Below the pieces are notes generated by a model, which was not told where the DNA came from, did no database searches, and saw nothing but the letters and a program-made list of their open reading frames with translations. From Chaunax sp. Z400 (lineage: Eukaryota > Chordata > Actinopteri > Lophiiformes > Chaunacidae): a stretch of DNA of 64,000 nt. Shown here piece by piece: positions 10,765-21,300 of the stretch (positions within the stretch are counted from its first letter, which is position 1; every line of letters starts with the position of its first letter). A program made the translations under genes and the position numbers. The stretch is taken from contig CM075189.1 of assembly GCA_037577475.1 (NCBI GenBank), forward strand, positions 33,330,179 to 33,394,178, in the 5' to 3' direction.

Positions 10765-13383
10765 CTAAGTAAATCTTGCTTCTGTGCCGATATCATCCTC
10801 CAGCAGGGGGGAAAAAGCCATTTTCTTGAACTTTGCCACTTGGAAGAAAACGTGTTCCAAAACGTCCTTGGCATCCCTCTGGTTGTTATCCAACTTTGGA
10901 GGCACCCCCAGAATTTCACCACATTTCCAAATGAAGAATTCAAGATCATCATCCGTGCCTGGGAATGGAAACAGTTATAATTAACCACAAATGTAGTGGC
11001 ATTTATCATTAATTGTATAAAGCAATTATTTTGGATTGAAAAGTACTAAACGTACAATTGTCGGTGAGCTGTGCTAACCGTTCTTCATCCGTGGCAAAGG
11101 CGTCGTCTAGATTGAACGATTCAAGCATGGGTGGAGCCAAATCAATTAAGGCAGGTGGGAAAACCTAGAAGATAAAACAACCATTTGTGGGGTTTAGAGC
11201 TGAATGTTTGCTCCCTTAGCATTTGACTTTCAAATGACTTTATAAATACCATGTAGCTTATTGAACAACATTGACTGGGATGGGAATGTAGGACTGAAAC
11301 TTACAGCAGGTTGAACCTGAGGCAGAGGGATGTCAAACTGTGGCACGATCAGCTTAAGTGGCTCTTCTTTGACATTCAGCTGCTTGTAGGAACTGCAGAA
11401 AACATTGTATTTTTTAGTACAAAGGAAATCCAGATCGTGATAAGACGCAGGTGCATTTTGCATTCTTACCTGATGACTTCAAGAGGGTCAATTGAAAGAT
11501 TGAACAGCGACATGTCAAACAGAGAGGTGAAGTCCCTGGGGTTTCCATCATCCTTTTGTAAGCACACTCTGAGCTGTTCTGACAAGCACCTTGTGTCTGG
11601 CAACATGGTGTAATCAGTGATCTAGGGGACAAAATGATATGATGAATGTCAGCTCATTTAAAAGTCAGTGTTGCCATTCTCCACGTATTCTTCCTCACCT
11701 CTGGGTCTTCGACATCCGTCTGATTCAGCTGAATGTTATCCGTCATGAGCCACTCGAGAACAACATCCTGGGAAGTAAAAGTAAGATAGGCTGTTAAACA
11801 CAAACATTTATGTTTAGCAACTTACACAGGAGAGCAGAAATGACTTCTACGCTTTGCATGTGTTAGCTGACAAATATTTCAATATAAACCGGACTCACCA
11901 TGATTTTACTGTTCTCCTCTTTGTCTACGTATTCGTCACTGAACATGTGGCAGGAACCCAACACTGCCAGTTTGCCAGACTCCTTCATAACACATAAAAC
12001 ATCACCCAAAATTAGCTCACAAGTACTTAATGGAATGTTATGAGTATGAAAACAGAATGTGCTTCTGACCTTTCCCTGATGAAAGGCTAAGACAGGCCTG
12101 TTGAAGGGGAAGCAGACTGAGCCGGTTGAAAGAACAGACACAGCAGGCGTCATCACATTCAGTGTGGCTCCATATGGGTACACAAATGTAAGATCCCTAC
12201 ACAAATCAAGACAGAAAAGGTTGCATTCAAACCTGCTCCAGAACATTACTTGCAGTATTTAATGTAGAAGATAGAAATATAGAGTAAATTACTTACTGAG
12301 CATTGTTTCCAACATTTTCATCTTCACTGGATCCTGTGACCACTTTTCCAGCAGCAGCATTGATCTCTCTAAAAAAGAAGAAATTTGCTTACAAATTTAT
12401 TTATTTACAAAAACACCTTTATTACAATTAAATTTAAATACACATGAAGGCTACAAATGCAGTGGGACTTAATGGAATATACAATGGGTGTGTTTTAGTG
12501 AGAAAAAATAATGTAAAAACAAACCTGTTTAATACGCCATCGGACACAAACGCCTCCTTCGGATGGAAGTATTTGTAATAGACGTTCCTCGCAACAGCAT
12601 CTGCAGCAGTGATGGAGAGAAAGAACACAGAATTCATAGCTACTGTAACAAAATACCTATAACTACATAGATGATTGATGACTGTCGTTTGAGCTAATTC
12701 TAATATGCACCATTGTTGACCATGATACCAAACTCCTCCAGGAGCAAGTTGATATTGGTGTCATATTTCGTTTGTCCTCCTTCACCGAGCATGACCAGGA
12801 CGTTTCCTCCTGCACCCAGGTAGTGCTTCAGTGCCTCTAGCTGAAATAAACAGGAACAACAGTGTGAAAACATGCTTATGTGAACCATAACTACCTAAGT
12901 AGTAAGTGCAGAATTTAAAAGCAGCAAATGATTTTGATGTGGATGGTAAGCTTGTCATTTCTACCATGTCCCACATCATTGGCTTTAATATGGAAATTAA
13001 AACCTTTTTTGCAGTGCTATATTTGATTGAAAAATACTTTATCCACTTTTAATACATCACCTCTGGTGCTGTGAACTTCTCCCTCGGTCCAGCAGTTATC
13101 CACAACTTGACACCCTTTAGCCTCTTCAAAGTCAGCTCTTCTTTAATACTAGAGGAGAGAGTATTCATTTAGCAACTGGATTGTTTCTCAAAATGACTGC
13201 AAAGTTATGGAAAGTTTAGGAGTTCAATCCAAAAAAAAAAAATATTGACAGGTTAGTATTTCCACAAGCAGCTTACCTTTTGATTTTCCATTCAGCTTTG
13301 AGTCTTTGCCGCATGGATTTGTATCCATATTTTCGAGAATGCTCTCTCTTTGACAAATTGAAGGTCACCACGTTGTTTTCCAT
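10765..13383 (-). CDS. ift52: Intraflagellar transport protein 52 (intact, 12 coding exons)
   Basis: IFT52 is a core scaffold subunit of the IFT-B complex. It carries cargo along the ciliary axoneme, with an N-terminal GIFT domain, a middle part contacting IFT88/IFT70 and a C-terminal part pairing with IFT46. Exons (plus coordinates, 5' to 3' of the gene): 13277-13383, 13061-13148, 12711-12840, 12525-12600, 12297-12368, 12070-12196, 11899-11982, 11699-11767, 11470-11621, 11305-11392, 11056-11164, 10765-10958. All introns are GT-AG, phases close, and the total is 1296 nt = 431 aa (human about 437). Landmarks: KLWITAGPREKF, GGNVLVMLGEGG, NINLLLEEFGIMVNN, YYKYFHPKEAFVSDGVLNR, VLSTGSVCFPFNRPVLAF, LGSCHMFSDEYVDKEENSKI, LEFFIWKCGEILGV. 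The start is the ATG at 13383-13381, just ahead of the conserved GYKSM. The residues before GYKSM and near the C-terminus look more diverged than usual. The exon 7 acceptor (atgaag) is weak. No TATA box is obvious. Confidence 0.95.
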
Positions 13384-13979
13384 TCGTTAAGAAACGCTTA
13401 ACTAAACAACAGTCATTCAGGAAAATTTAAAGCAGAACTAAGTTAGTAAAATGCTGTTTAAATCCACCAGGATTAATAATCAAAAATAATCGCCTACAAC
13501 TCATAGCATTATGAAAATTATTAGTTTGTATTATTTGTCTGGTAATACTTTGTACTGAAACAAAATGTTGAATTTACTTTTCAGTATTTTTAAATTGTGA
13601 TATGAGTACTTTTACTGAAAGCGATGTTCTTTTATCACCTCAATAGCTAACTGTGTCACTACTTACTGTATGTATGTGTTCGCTAAGACTCTTCTGTCTT
13701 GTATGGTTTTTTGTTGTCAGGCTTAAGTCTGCAGCAAGAATGATCCAAATCTCTGCTTCATCATTTGTATAAATCATTACAGATTAGTGCTTTGATGTTG
13801 CATTCTGATAATGGGCTGTTGACGTTGACCGGTTACCAAACCTTCCATCAAAGCAGCTCTTGATTTGTCTTTGATGTTTTTGTGCCACAGTAATGGTGAG
13901 GTTGAGCTGCTGCTTCAGGTGAGGTTTGGATGAGTTTGGTATAACGGAAAACAACGGTGCATATTAGAATTACGTTTTT

Positions 13980-14605
13980 GCCGGCGTTTGTTGGTTCGTT
14001 AGTTTGTTGGTTTGTTTTGTGAACAGGATAAAAGAATTACTAACCAATGGATTTTGATGACATTTTCAGGAGATGTTGGAAGTGGCCCAAGGAAGAACTG
14101 ATACGATTTTGGTGGTGATCCGGATCACAGTCTGGATCCAGAAAATTTTTATTTATTTTTTATTATTATAGGATTAAACTGCTACATGTACACTTGTAAT
14201 GTAAAGTGTCTCCATCCTGACAAATGTATCTGATTGATTCATGTCCATATAACAGCTTATGAATTTCAACAACACATTACCCCGTTTTAATATACTTACT
14301 ATACTATATACTACATATACTATACTAATATACAAACTATAATATACTAAGTGTTAAAAGTGTCAATGACCTGTTTTGCCATTGCAGTTTATTTATATGA
14401 GATGACAATATGAACAACTAACAGCCACAATAAATAAAGATTTTACTAAGTTGTATAGATTTTGTTATAATTTTTCCTGTAAAACTTTCTAATGACTTAA
14501 TTCAGAGGGTTACATCATGGGACTTTTGCTTTGGAGTGAAATGCCAACATGGGGAAACTGAGCAGCCTTGGCGGAGGTCCGCGCTCTCTGAGTGCTTTCT
14601 AGTTT
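13980..14605 (+). repeat. Dispersed fish repeat, two ends recognisable
   Basis: 14025-14155 carries the strings 'attactaaccaatggatttt', 'ggcccaaggaagaactgat' and 'ggtgatccggatcac'. 14567-14600 carries 'cttggcggaggtccgcgctc' and 'tctgagtgctttctagtt'. I recognise both as the ends of one very common fish interspersed repeat; its class is unknown to me. A reverse-oriented copy is at 58455-58640. The middle (14160-14560) is AT-rich and unassigned. It abuts ift52 copy B directly. Confidence 0.6.
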
Positions 14606-14609
14606 TCAA

Positions 14610-15187
14610 ACTAAAACACACCCATTTTAGATTGTATATTCCATTATGTCCCGCTGCATTTGTAGCCTTTATGTGTATTCAAATTTAATTGTAATAAAAG
14701 TGTTTTTGTAAATGAATAAGTCCGTACGTATAAATAATAATAATTGCTTAGGTTTATACAATTAATGATAAAATCTACTACATTTGTGGTTACTTTTATC
14801 TGTTTCCATCCCAGGCACCCCCCCCCCCCGCAGGAGCATGATATCAGCACAGAAGCAAGATTAACTTAGTTGTATTCTTGAAACATGTTTGAAATTTTCC
14901 AACTCCGCCCTTTGAATATACTGTACCATGACTGAGCAGATGTAAGAATATTCATTAAAAGATGACCGCTGCACTAGTTGTGGACTATAAAATGGTTACT
15001 GTGATGATAATATAAACTTAGCATTTTTATCTCTTGTATGTCGATAAATAAATTGTAAAATACACTGAGGCAAATAGTCACTTTTATTTGAATATTCAAT
15101 TTTAATAAACATTGTTAAAAAAATAAGCTCACTGCATTAATCCTCTAAAAACAGCTTCAACATGTGTGCATATTTTACCAGAGCATA
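14610..15187 (+). pseudogene. ift52 partial copy B (inverted, rearranged)
   Basis: Opposite in strand to the intact gene. 14610-14720 matches ift52 intron 4 (complement of 12401-12500). After a joint near 14720-14745 it matches the end of intron 11 and the start of exon 12 (acceptor cccag|GCAC at 14812-14818). About 150 nt of exon 12 are missing and replaced by a run of 12 C (14818-14829). The exon then resumes at 'ggagcatgatatc' and continues through the stop and 3' UTR to 15187. Introns 5-10 and their exons are absent. It is non-functional. It shares with copies C and D the variant gagCATgatatc (intact gene: gagGATgatatc). Confidence 0.9.
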
Positions 15188-15718
15188 TGTGGCGCCCTGG
15201 ATATTGTTGAGGACAAATAGTCATTGCCATTATAAGTTTTATTGTTAACTTAGCCCCCCCACACTTATTTGACAGCACATGAGAATGTGGAAGGAGACCA
15301 ATGCTGCTATTTATGCATGATTTTGTGTTTCAGGTGGGTTGATAAGTACACAGGCATCATGTATGTGCCCGAAGTTAGAGAATTGTGTTTTATTGATGTC
15401 TGTGTCGATCTGCTCTGTTCATGTTTGTGTTGAAACAAGTGTTTTGTTATATATGCTGTAGCAGGTTGTAACTATTGGCGCTAGCTTGTATGGCTAATGT
15501 TAACCACTGCACATGCGCCATAGTATTAATTTCCGTTTTTTTTGTGTTGCAATAGTTAGGAGATTGGTATGGTTTGCGGCAGAAGTAGAGCGCACAGCAC
15601 ATGAGAACGTGGAAGGAGACCAATGCTGCTATTTATGCATGATTTTTCTGTTTCAGCATTGTCGCTGTGAAGGCTGTCAATAAAGTTCATTGAAGCACCA
15701 GGAACAGCATTGTCTTCC
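15188..15718. repeat. LTR-like insert with internal 54-bp direct repeat
   Basis: It begins TGTGGCGCCCTGG exactly where homology between copy B and the ift52 3' flank stops. A block of about 54 bp (acagcacatgagaa[tc]gtgg aaggagaccaatgctgc...) occurs at 15272-15325 and again at 15594-15647. Two AATAAA-like signals are present (for example 'caataaagttc' near 15680). The right end runs into the TTAA of the next piggyBac element, so its own end is not defined. A solo LTR is possible, not proven. Confidence 0.45.
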
Positions 15719-16854
15719 TTAACCCTAGAACACTAACGTCAGGTGATTTTCACCCATGCGATTGTGGTCACGTGATTTTCATTGTGTTGCTGCTGTCTGA
15801 GATGCGTGGGTCCTTGGGTAGCTTCAGTCTGCTCACTGACGTCATCGAAGGTAGGCGTGTTTCCCTGCTCCCATCCCTGGTTGAGAGTAAAATATTTGTC
15901 GGGTGGATTTTACCCGACGTTAGTGTTTGTGTATTAAATCAGGCGATCTTATTAATTTTCAAGGGTAACAACGTTCAGGCCCGCCATATTTATTGCCCCA
16001 TATCATGCACAGCTATCATCCTGTCACAGGCTTGGTGACTCTGGCATGCCAACAAGTGAGTAAAACATAGCTAAGGCTGTGGAAGAAAAACCAAGAGGTG
16101 GCCACTGTGTGTGTTCTATGGCATGATGAACGCTGGTGTGATAAACTTGTGGATCATACACAAGGAGAATGCCATGAAGAGAGGTGACAACCAAATGAAG
16201 AGGAGGCAGTATATGCAGACTTTGGCACTGGCACTCATCAAGCCATGGGCAGAGCAGAGGCTCCCCTCTTCAAATCTGTCACGTCAGCTCAGAGTCCTCA
16301 TCTGTAGCGTGTGGGACATCCCTACCCCTGGCACTCCTGCAGGCCAGGCAGGACCAGTGGCAGCAGAAAGCAGAGGTCCCTTAGTGAGGTGTGCTGACTG
16401 CCCCACAGGCTCGGACAGGAAGACACGACACAGGTGTCATGTCTGCCGTCGACCGGTGTGTCCTCGCCACTACTACCCTGCCTGTACCGACTGTATGTAA
16501 GCCATAAGGTAAGTTAGAGTGGTTCTAGAATTTGCATGTAATCCTTATTTAGTGTAATGGTTATGAATAAAACTCACTTAGTGGTAATTTCCAAGGGAAT
16601 TCATATGGTCAAAAAAAATTTATAGTCAGATGGTTGTTTTTCCCCTCTCAAAAAATGCCATTTTTTGTTTATCTCTCCCACAGTTGTCAGTGATGCAGGG
16701 AGACTGTGCCTTCACCGGACAAGGCTCCCAGGAACGGGTGGACCGAAGAACCAGCTCCCAGAAGTTCCCAGCTCCATTATTTTTTTTTAAGGAATTTTTC
16801 ATTAACAATTCCCTAATTTTTCACTAATTTTAGAGCCTTTTTATAGGGTCCCCC
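15719..16854 (+). mobile_element. piggyBac element, internally deleted
   Basis: The left end is TTAACCCTAGAACACTAACG (15718-15738), a piggyBac-type target plus CCC terminus. The same core returns inverted at about 15909-15933 ('acccgacgttagtgtt'), a subterminal inverted repeat as known in piggyBac elements. The transposase C-terminal part follows at 16085-16500. The N-terminal and central transposase is missing. No right-hand ...GGGTTAA end is seen before the Gypsy LTR begins at 16855, so the right end appears lost. Confidence 0.7.
16085..16500 (+). pseudogene. piggyBac transposase C-terminal part with zinc finger
   Basis: The frame 16111-16500 reads YGMMNAGVINLWIIHKENA, then KRRQYMQTLALALIKPWAEQ. 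It ends in a cysteine-rich domain: C-A-D-C ... DRKTRHRC-x-x-C ... VCPRHYY ... C-x-x-C. This is the end of the DDE_Tnp_1_7 fold plus the C-terminal cross-brace zinc finger that binds transposon ends. The three catalytic Asp lie upstream in the family and are absent here. It is open but truncated, and belongs to a different piggyBac subfamily from P1-P3. Confidence 0.8.
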
Positions 16855-17500
16855 TGTCATGGGGATAACCCATGCCTGCTAATATGACTGTTTAGCACAC
16901 TCACCTGTGGAGTAGCCTTTCCTGGTCTGCTGATCAAACCAGAAGTGGTGTAAACCAGTGGTTAATGTAGTTGGGGGGACCAGGGCTATACCATGAGTGA
17001 GCCAAAACACAGGGGTGTTTTGGAGTGGATAAACAGTGATGCCTTTTTAAGTGACTTACATATGTTATTTAGTTTATATGTCTATATCAATTCACAGGGT
17101 TTTAAGTGTTAATATATCCAGAAATGTGTAATTATTTATATGTTCTGTATTTGGGTTAATTGATTTTAATTAACTATGGTTTGGCTGGAGGGAGGGGCTT
17201 CTCCTATAAAGCCAGAGCAGTAGGCTCTACTGGGAGAGTGTTTTTGTATGACTTGCATGGGTAAGTGCTGTCCATTTCAGAGCCCTATAGAGGACAGGCT
17301 GATTTTGATTATTATCTTGTTGTCTCTGCTCTTGAAGGGTATTATCTCTCTGTTTTTGTAAATATTTTTGCATTTTGTATATATTTAACCACCTTCACTT
17401 TTGCACTGCACTTGCTGGTGACAAAAAATAAAAGTAAATACCGGGATAATAATTTTTGACTCCAGGACTCCTCCTTCCACCACTGGGCAAACCCCTTACA
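16855..17500 (+). repeat. 5' LTR of the Gypsy element
   Basis: It starts TGTCATGGGG and ends CCCCTTACA (TG...CA), immediately before a primer-binding site. It contains 'ctataaagccag' near 17204 (TATA-like) and 'aaaaataaaagtaaa' near 17425 (poly(A)-signal-like). No second LTR was found in the window to fix the borders. Confidence 0.65.
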
Positions 17501-17502
17501 TG

Positions 17503-17514
17503 TGGTGTCAGAAG
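17503..17514 (+). other. Retrotransposon primer-binding site, tRNA-Leu type
   Basis: TGGTGTCAGAAG, two bases after the LTR end. It is complementary to the 3' end of vertebrate tRNA-Leu (...CTTCTGACA plus CCA). Only the first 12 nt match. Confidence 0.6.
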
Positions 17515-17531
17515 TTAAAACAAGCCAGAGA

Positions 17532-18686
17532 ATGCCTCCCAAGAAGTCCCAAAAGCAACAGCTGGAAGCTGGAGAGGAAAGAGGTGCCATTGGAGGTGCT
17601 GTGGAAGAGGACTTCCAGGCAGCAATCAACCCTGGTAGGCCTGTTGAGTCCAGTCTTGTCTCCTTGTCAAAAATGTTTGAGAGCTTCATGCACTTGCAGA
17701 TGGAGAGAGACAGAAGACAGGAAAAGGAAGCTGCAATGAGAGAGCAGAAATACAGTGTACTAAACCACCAAGTCACACAGCTCCATTTGGACCTGGAGGC
17801 TGCCAGAACAGGTCAGCAACTAACACAGGTTTCTGGAGTTCCAAGAGGAGAACCCAAGTTGCAAAAACTGGAAGATTCTGATGACATTGAACATTTTATG
17901 ACCACTTTTGAGAGGCTGGCAGAGGTTTACAGCTGGCCACGACAAGAATGGGCTGTCCGTCTGATTCCACTGTTGACGGGGAAGGCCAGAAGTGCTTTTG
18001 TTGCAATGAACCCTGCAAACACAAAGAACTATGACTTGTTGAAGGCTGCAGTACTGAAAAAGTACGAAATCAGCAGAGAAACCTACCGACAGCGTTTCCG
18101 TTCCTATGAGACGCCAGCTGACGAGTCCCCCCAAGAACTGTACACCCGCCTCAAAGAGTGTTTCTGTAAGTGGGTCCAGTATGCTACCTGTACTAAGGAA
18201 GAGGTGATGGAGAGCATGGTCCTGGAGCAGTATCTGAAGGTGCTATACCCAGAGGTGAAGGCCTGGGTCAAAGAGCATGATCCAGCAACCGCTGCAGAAG
18301 CCGCTAAATTGGTGGATGCCTATGTGACTGCTCACAAGGGACCAGGAGCCTATCGCTACGCAGGACAACTGAGACCACAAGGGGGTAAGTCTGAGGGGCT
18401 TGGTAAAGGTGGTGGTTCATGGAGACATATACAAGGTCAGGCCAGCTCTAGGACACCTGTCATTGTAGACCCAACTAATATTAAGACACGGTCAGGTCAC
18501 AAATCTGAGGTAGTGTGCCACAACTGTGGGGAGACAGGACACACCCGTCCCTTTTGCCCAGTTAAAAGTCCCAAAGCTACAAACCTGTGTTATGTCCCAA
18601 GACCTGAATTAACACCTCCTCCAGAGTTTGCAGAGTCACTAACAGCTACCGTCTTGGTAAATGGCAGACCCCTTTCTGTTTATTAG
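17532..18686 (+). pseudogene. Gypsy Gag (open), frameshifted before protease
   Basis: The likely start is ATG 17532 (MPPKKSQ); an earlier ATG at 17502 lies in the primer-binding site. Residues about 50-100 are a coiled-coil-like stretch (RQEKEAAMREQKYSVLNHQV). The centre (DDIEHFMTTFERLAEVYSWP to AVLKKYEISRETYRQRFRSY) is the Ty3-type capsid/retrotrans_gag fold. A zinc knuckle C-H-N-C-G-E-T-G-H-T-R-P-F-C (CX2CX4HX4C) lies at 18516-18557. The frame closes at TAG 18684-18686 just where the protease 'LLDTGC' begins in another frame, so one base has been lost or gained. Gag would form particles that package the element RNA. Confidence 0.85.
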
Positions 18687-19439
18687 ACACAGGATGTACT
18701 CAGTCTCTTGTTCAGGCCAAATTTGTTCAGAGGGAACTATGGAATGCAGAAGAGATGGTTCCAGTTGTTTGTGTGCATGGACACAGTTCGGAGGTGCCTA
18801 CAGCTGAGCTTTATATAGAGGTACACAACCAGCCATACCTTATGAAAGTTGGGGTAGCCCCAGAGCTGCCTTATCCGGTGTTATTGGGAACAGATTTCCC
18901 CATTCTCCTAGATTTAATCCAAGAGAGCAGGAGTAGGTTGTGTGGAGTTGTCACCAGGTCAAAGACAAGGGAGATTCCGTCCCCACTAGTGTTTAAGAAA
19001 CCAGATGTTGCCCTCTCAGACCCACTAATGTTGCAGTCAGTTACATCTGCCTCACTCTTGCCAGATAGGTCAACGCCCATGTCTGCTCCTTTAGACATTG
19101 AAAGTCCAGCTTTAGTTGCAGATCCTACAGAGAGTCAAGTTACTGAAGCACAAAGCCACAAGTCCACTATCCAAGTTCCACCTACAGATACAGACACGTT
19201 GCAGCTTATGCCATTTTTTGAGGAACAAGTAGATAGTGTCTGGAGTTACACAAGGTGAAAGGTTGGAGGCACGCAGAAAGCAGGTTTCAGAATGGTTACA
19301 CCAGTCAGCTGAGCAGCCGCAGGAAGAGGTCGGAGCTCCAGAGCTAGCTGAGGAGGATGTTTCCCTTCCTTGTAACCTTGCTCTCCAGCAGAAAAATGAT
19401 CCCACACTAGTAGAATGTTTTAAAAAAAGTGGGTGTTAG
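18680..19439 (+). pseudogene. Gypsy aspartic protease and linker (frameshifted)
   Basis: Frame two from 18680 reads LLDTGCTQSLVQ (active-site D-T-G at 18686-18694) and reaches 'LPYPVLLGTDFPILLDL' about 60 residues later, the flap-to-C-terminal signature of Gypsy proteases. It continues as a Ser/Pro-rich linker to 19240. A shift near 19240 moves the frame to GVTQGERLEARRKQ...LPCNLALQQKNDPTLVECFKK (to 19425). An extra A in an A7 run then moves it to the integrase frame. The direct passage from protease to integrase without RT is the notable point. Confidence 0.75.
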
Positions 19440-20440
19440 TCCTGGTCCACTTTTTGAATCTTTTCTGTTTGAAAATGGTCTGTTGTACCGGCAATCTGGA
19501 TATGAGAAACAGCTGGTCCTACCAGAGGTGTCACAGTCTGAGGTGCTTAGGGTGGGCCATACTGTCCCATGGGCTGGTCATTTGGGTTTTATGAAGACTT
19601 TCATGCGCATAAGCAAAAGGTTCTTCTGGCCCAGAATGTATAGCCAGGTACAAAACTACTGTAAAACATGCCCTGAATGTCAGCTTACTGCTGGGAAACA
19701 TATAGCTCCTGCACCACTCATGCCACTCCCTGTTATTTCTATTCCTTTTGAGCGCATTGGTGTAGATATTGTTGGCCCGGTAGACAGGAGTCAGTCAGGG
19801 AATAGGTTCATTTTGGTCATTTGTGACTATGCCACTAGGTATCCAGAGGCCTACCCTTTAAGAGAAGTAACAGCTAAACAGGTAGCTACAGCTTTACTCA
19901 AGTTTTTCAGCCAAGTTGGTATTCCTAGAGAGGTTCTTACTGATCAGGGTCCGAATTTCATGAGCCGAACACTCTCTCAGGTATATCAGCTCTTAGGCAT
20001 CAAAAGAGTGAGAACCACCCCTTACCACCCTCAGACTGATGGACTGGTTGAACGTTTTAATAAGACATTGATTAGTATGCTGAAGAAGTTTGTGTCTGAC
20101 ACAGGAAAAGACTGGGACAAGTGGCTTCCATTTTTGCTTTTTGCATACCGTGAAGTTCCGCAGAGCTCAACTGGATTTTCACCGTTTGAGCTGATCTATG
20201 CCCATCAGGTCAGAGGCCCGCTGGATGTGCTTCGGGAGATGTGGGAGGAGTCTGATTCCCCAAAGTCGATGAACATTATCTCTTTTGTCCTGAGGATACG
20301 GGAGCAACTCATGAAAACCACATCCTTGGCTCGTGAGAATCTGTTGAAGTCCCAGGCCAAACAGAAAGAGTGGTATGACCGTTCAGCAAGGAAGCGGAGC
20401 TTTGCACCTGGTGAGCAAGTGTTGCTGCTTTTGCCAACGT
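19429..20440 (+). pseudogene. Gypsy integrase, cut in the C-terminal domain
   Basis: HHCC zinc domain: H in 'VGHTVPWAGH', then C-x-x-C in 'CKTCPEC'. The catalytic core has D in 'IGVDIVGPV', D in 'LTDQGPNF' and E in 'TDGLVERFNK', all present. The conserved 'TPYHPQTDG' and 'LLFAYREVPQSSTGFSPFEL' are intact. The C-terminal domain starts (FAPGEQVLLLLPTS) and is then replaced at about 20440 by ift52 exon 9 sequence; the frame runs on into that sequence to a stop at 20499. The core would join element DNA to the genome, but here the protein is truncated and has no RT partner. Confidence 0.85.
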
Positions 20441-21250
20441 CAGAGTGTGCTTACAAGAGGGTGATGGAAAAACCCCAGGGACTTCACCTGTCTGTTTGAC
20501 ATGTCGCTGTTCAATCTTTCAATTGACCCTCTTGAAGTCAGCAGGTAAGAATGCAAAATGTACCTGCGTCTTATCACGATCTGGATTTCCTTTGTACTAA
20601 AAAATACAATGTTTTCTACATTTCTTACAAGCAGCTGAATGTCAAAGAAGAGCCACTTGAGCTGATCGCGCCACAGTTTGAGATCCCTCTGCCTCAGCTT
20701 CAACCTGCTGTAAGTTTCAGTCCTACATTCCCATCCCAGTCAATGTTGTTCAAAACCTACATGGTATTTATAAAGTCATTTGAAAGTGAAATGCTAAGGG
20801 AGCAAACATTCAGCTCTAAACCCCACAAATGGTTGTTTTATCTTCTAGGTTTTCCCACCTGCCTTAATTGATTTGCCTCCACCCATGCTTGAATCATTCA
20901 CGGATGAAGTGCGCTTAGCACAGCTCACCAACAAATGTACATTTATTACTTTCCAATCCAAAATAATTGCTTAAGTTTCTACAATTAATGATAAATGCCA
21001 CAACATTGGTGGTTAATTTTAACCAGGCACGGATGATCTTGAATTCTACATTTGGAAATGTGGTGAAATTCTGGGGGGGACTCCAAAGTTGGATAACGAC
21101 CAGAGGAATGCCAAGAACGTTTTGGAACGCGTTTTTTCCAGGTGGCAAAGTTCAAGAAAATGGCTTTTCCCCCCCTGCTGGAGCATGATATCGGCACAGA
21201 AAAAGATTTACTTAGTTGGATTCTTATTTGGATACTACTGTACAGTATAA
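20440..21250 (+). pseudogene. ift52 partial copy C (inverted; exons 9-12)
   Basis: It holds the 3' two thirds of exon 9, then introns 9-11 and exons 10-12, in the order of the gene but on the plus strand. Lesions: two extra A in exon 9 (ggAAAAAcccc, near 20468); the exon 10 acceptor changed from ctgcag to ctacat; 21 nt lost in exon 11 (the FNLDDAFA segment); one codon lost and a shifted G-run in exon 12. Homology ends near 21250 in the 3' UTR, where the Harbinger begins. Coding residues such as LTNKC, LEFY and FEIPLP...LQPA differ from the intact gene and agree with human IFT52 as I remember it. Confidence 0.92.
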
Positions 21251-21300
21251 TTTAATTCCCCTGATTAATCTTAATGATCACTGAATCAACGTGGAGCATC

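Larger units (their letters stand above)
16855..20442 (+). mobile_element. Ty3/Gypsy (Gmr1-like order) retrotransposon, 3' truncated
   Basis: Order: 5' LTR (16855-17500), primer-binding site, gag (17532-18686), protease (18680-18900), a ~170-codon linker, then integrase (19429-20440). There is no reverse transcriptase or RNase H between protease and integrase, and the linker reads through as a consistent family-like spacer. PR followed by IN is the order of Gmr1-like Gypsy elements, in which RT comes after IN. The element stops in the integrase C-terminal domain at 20440, where ift52 sequence begins; no RT and no 3' LTR follow. At least three frameshifts make it inactive. Confidence 0.75.

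Noticed and set aside
10765..13383. Reading the ift52 locus as a pseudogene because of the damaged copies nearby
   Set aside because: All twelve exons were checked base by base: no stop, no shift, GT-AG at every intron, correct phases and near-normal length.
13825..13850. Possible RFX X-box (ggttaccaaacc) upstream of ift52
   Set aside because: Cilia genes often have X-boxes near the start, but this shows only one half-site, is about 450 bp upstream and lacks the second half RGYAAC.
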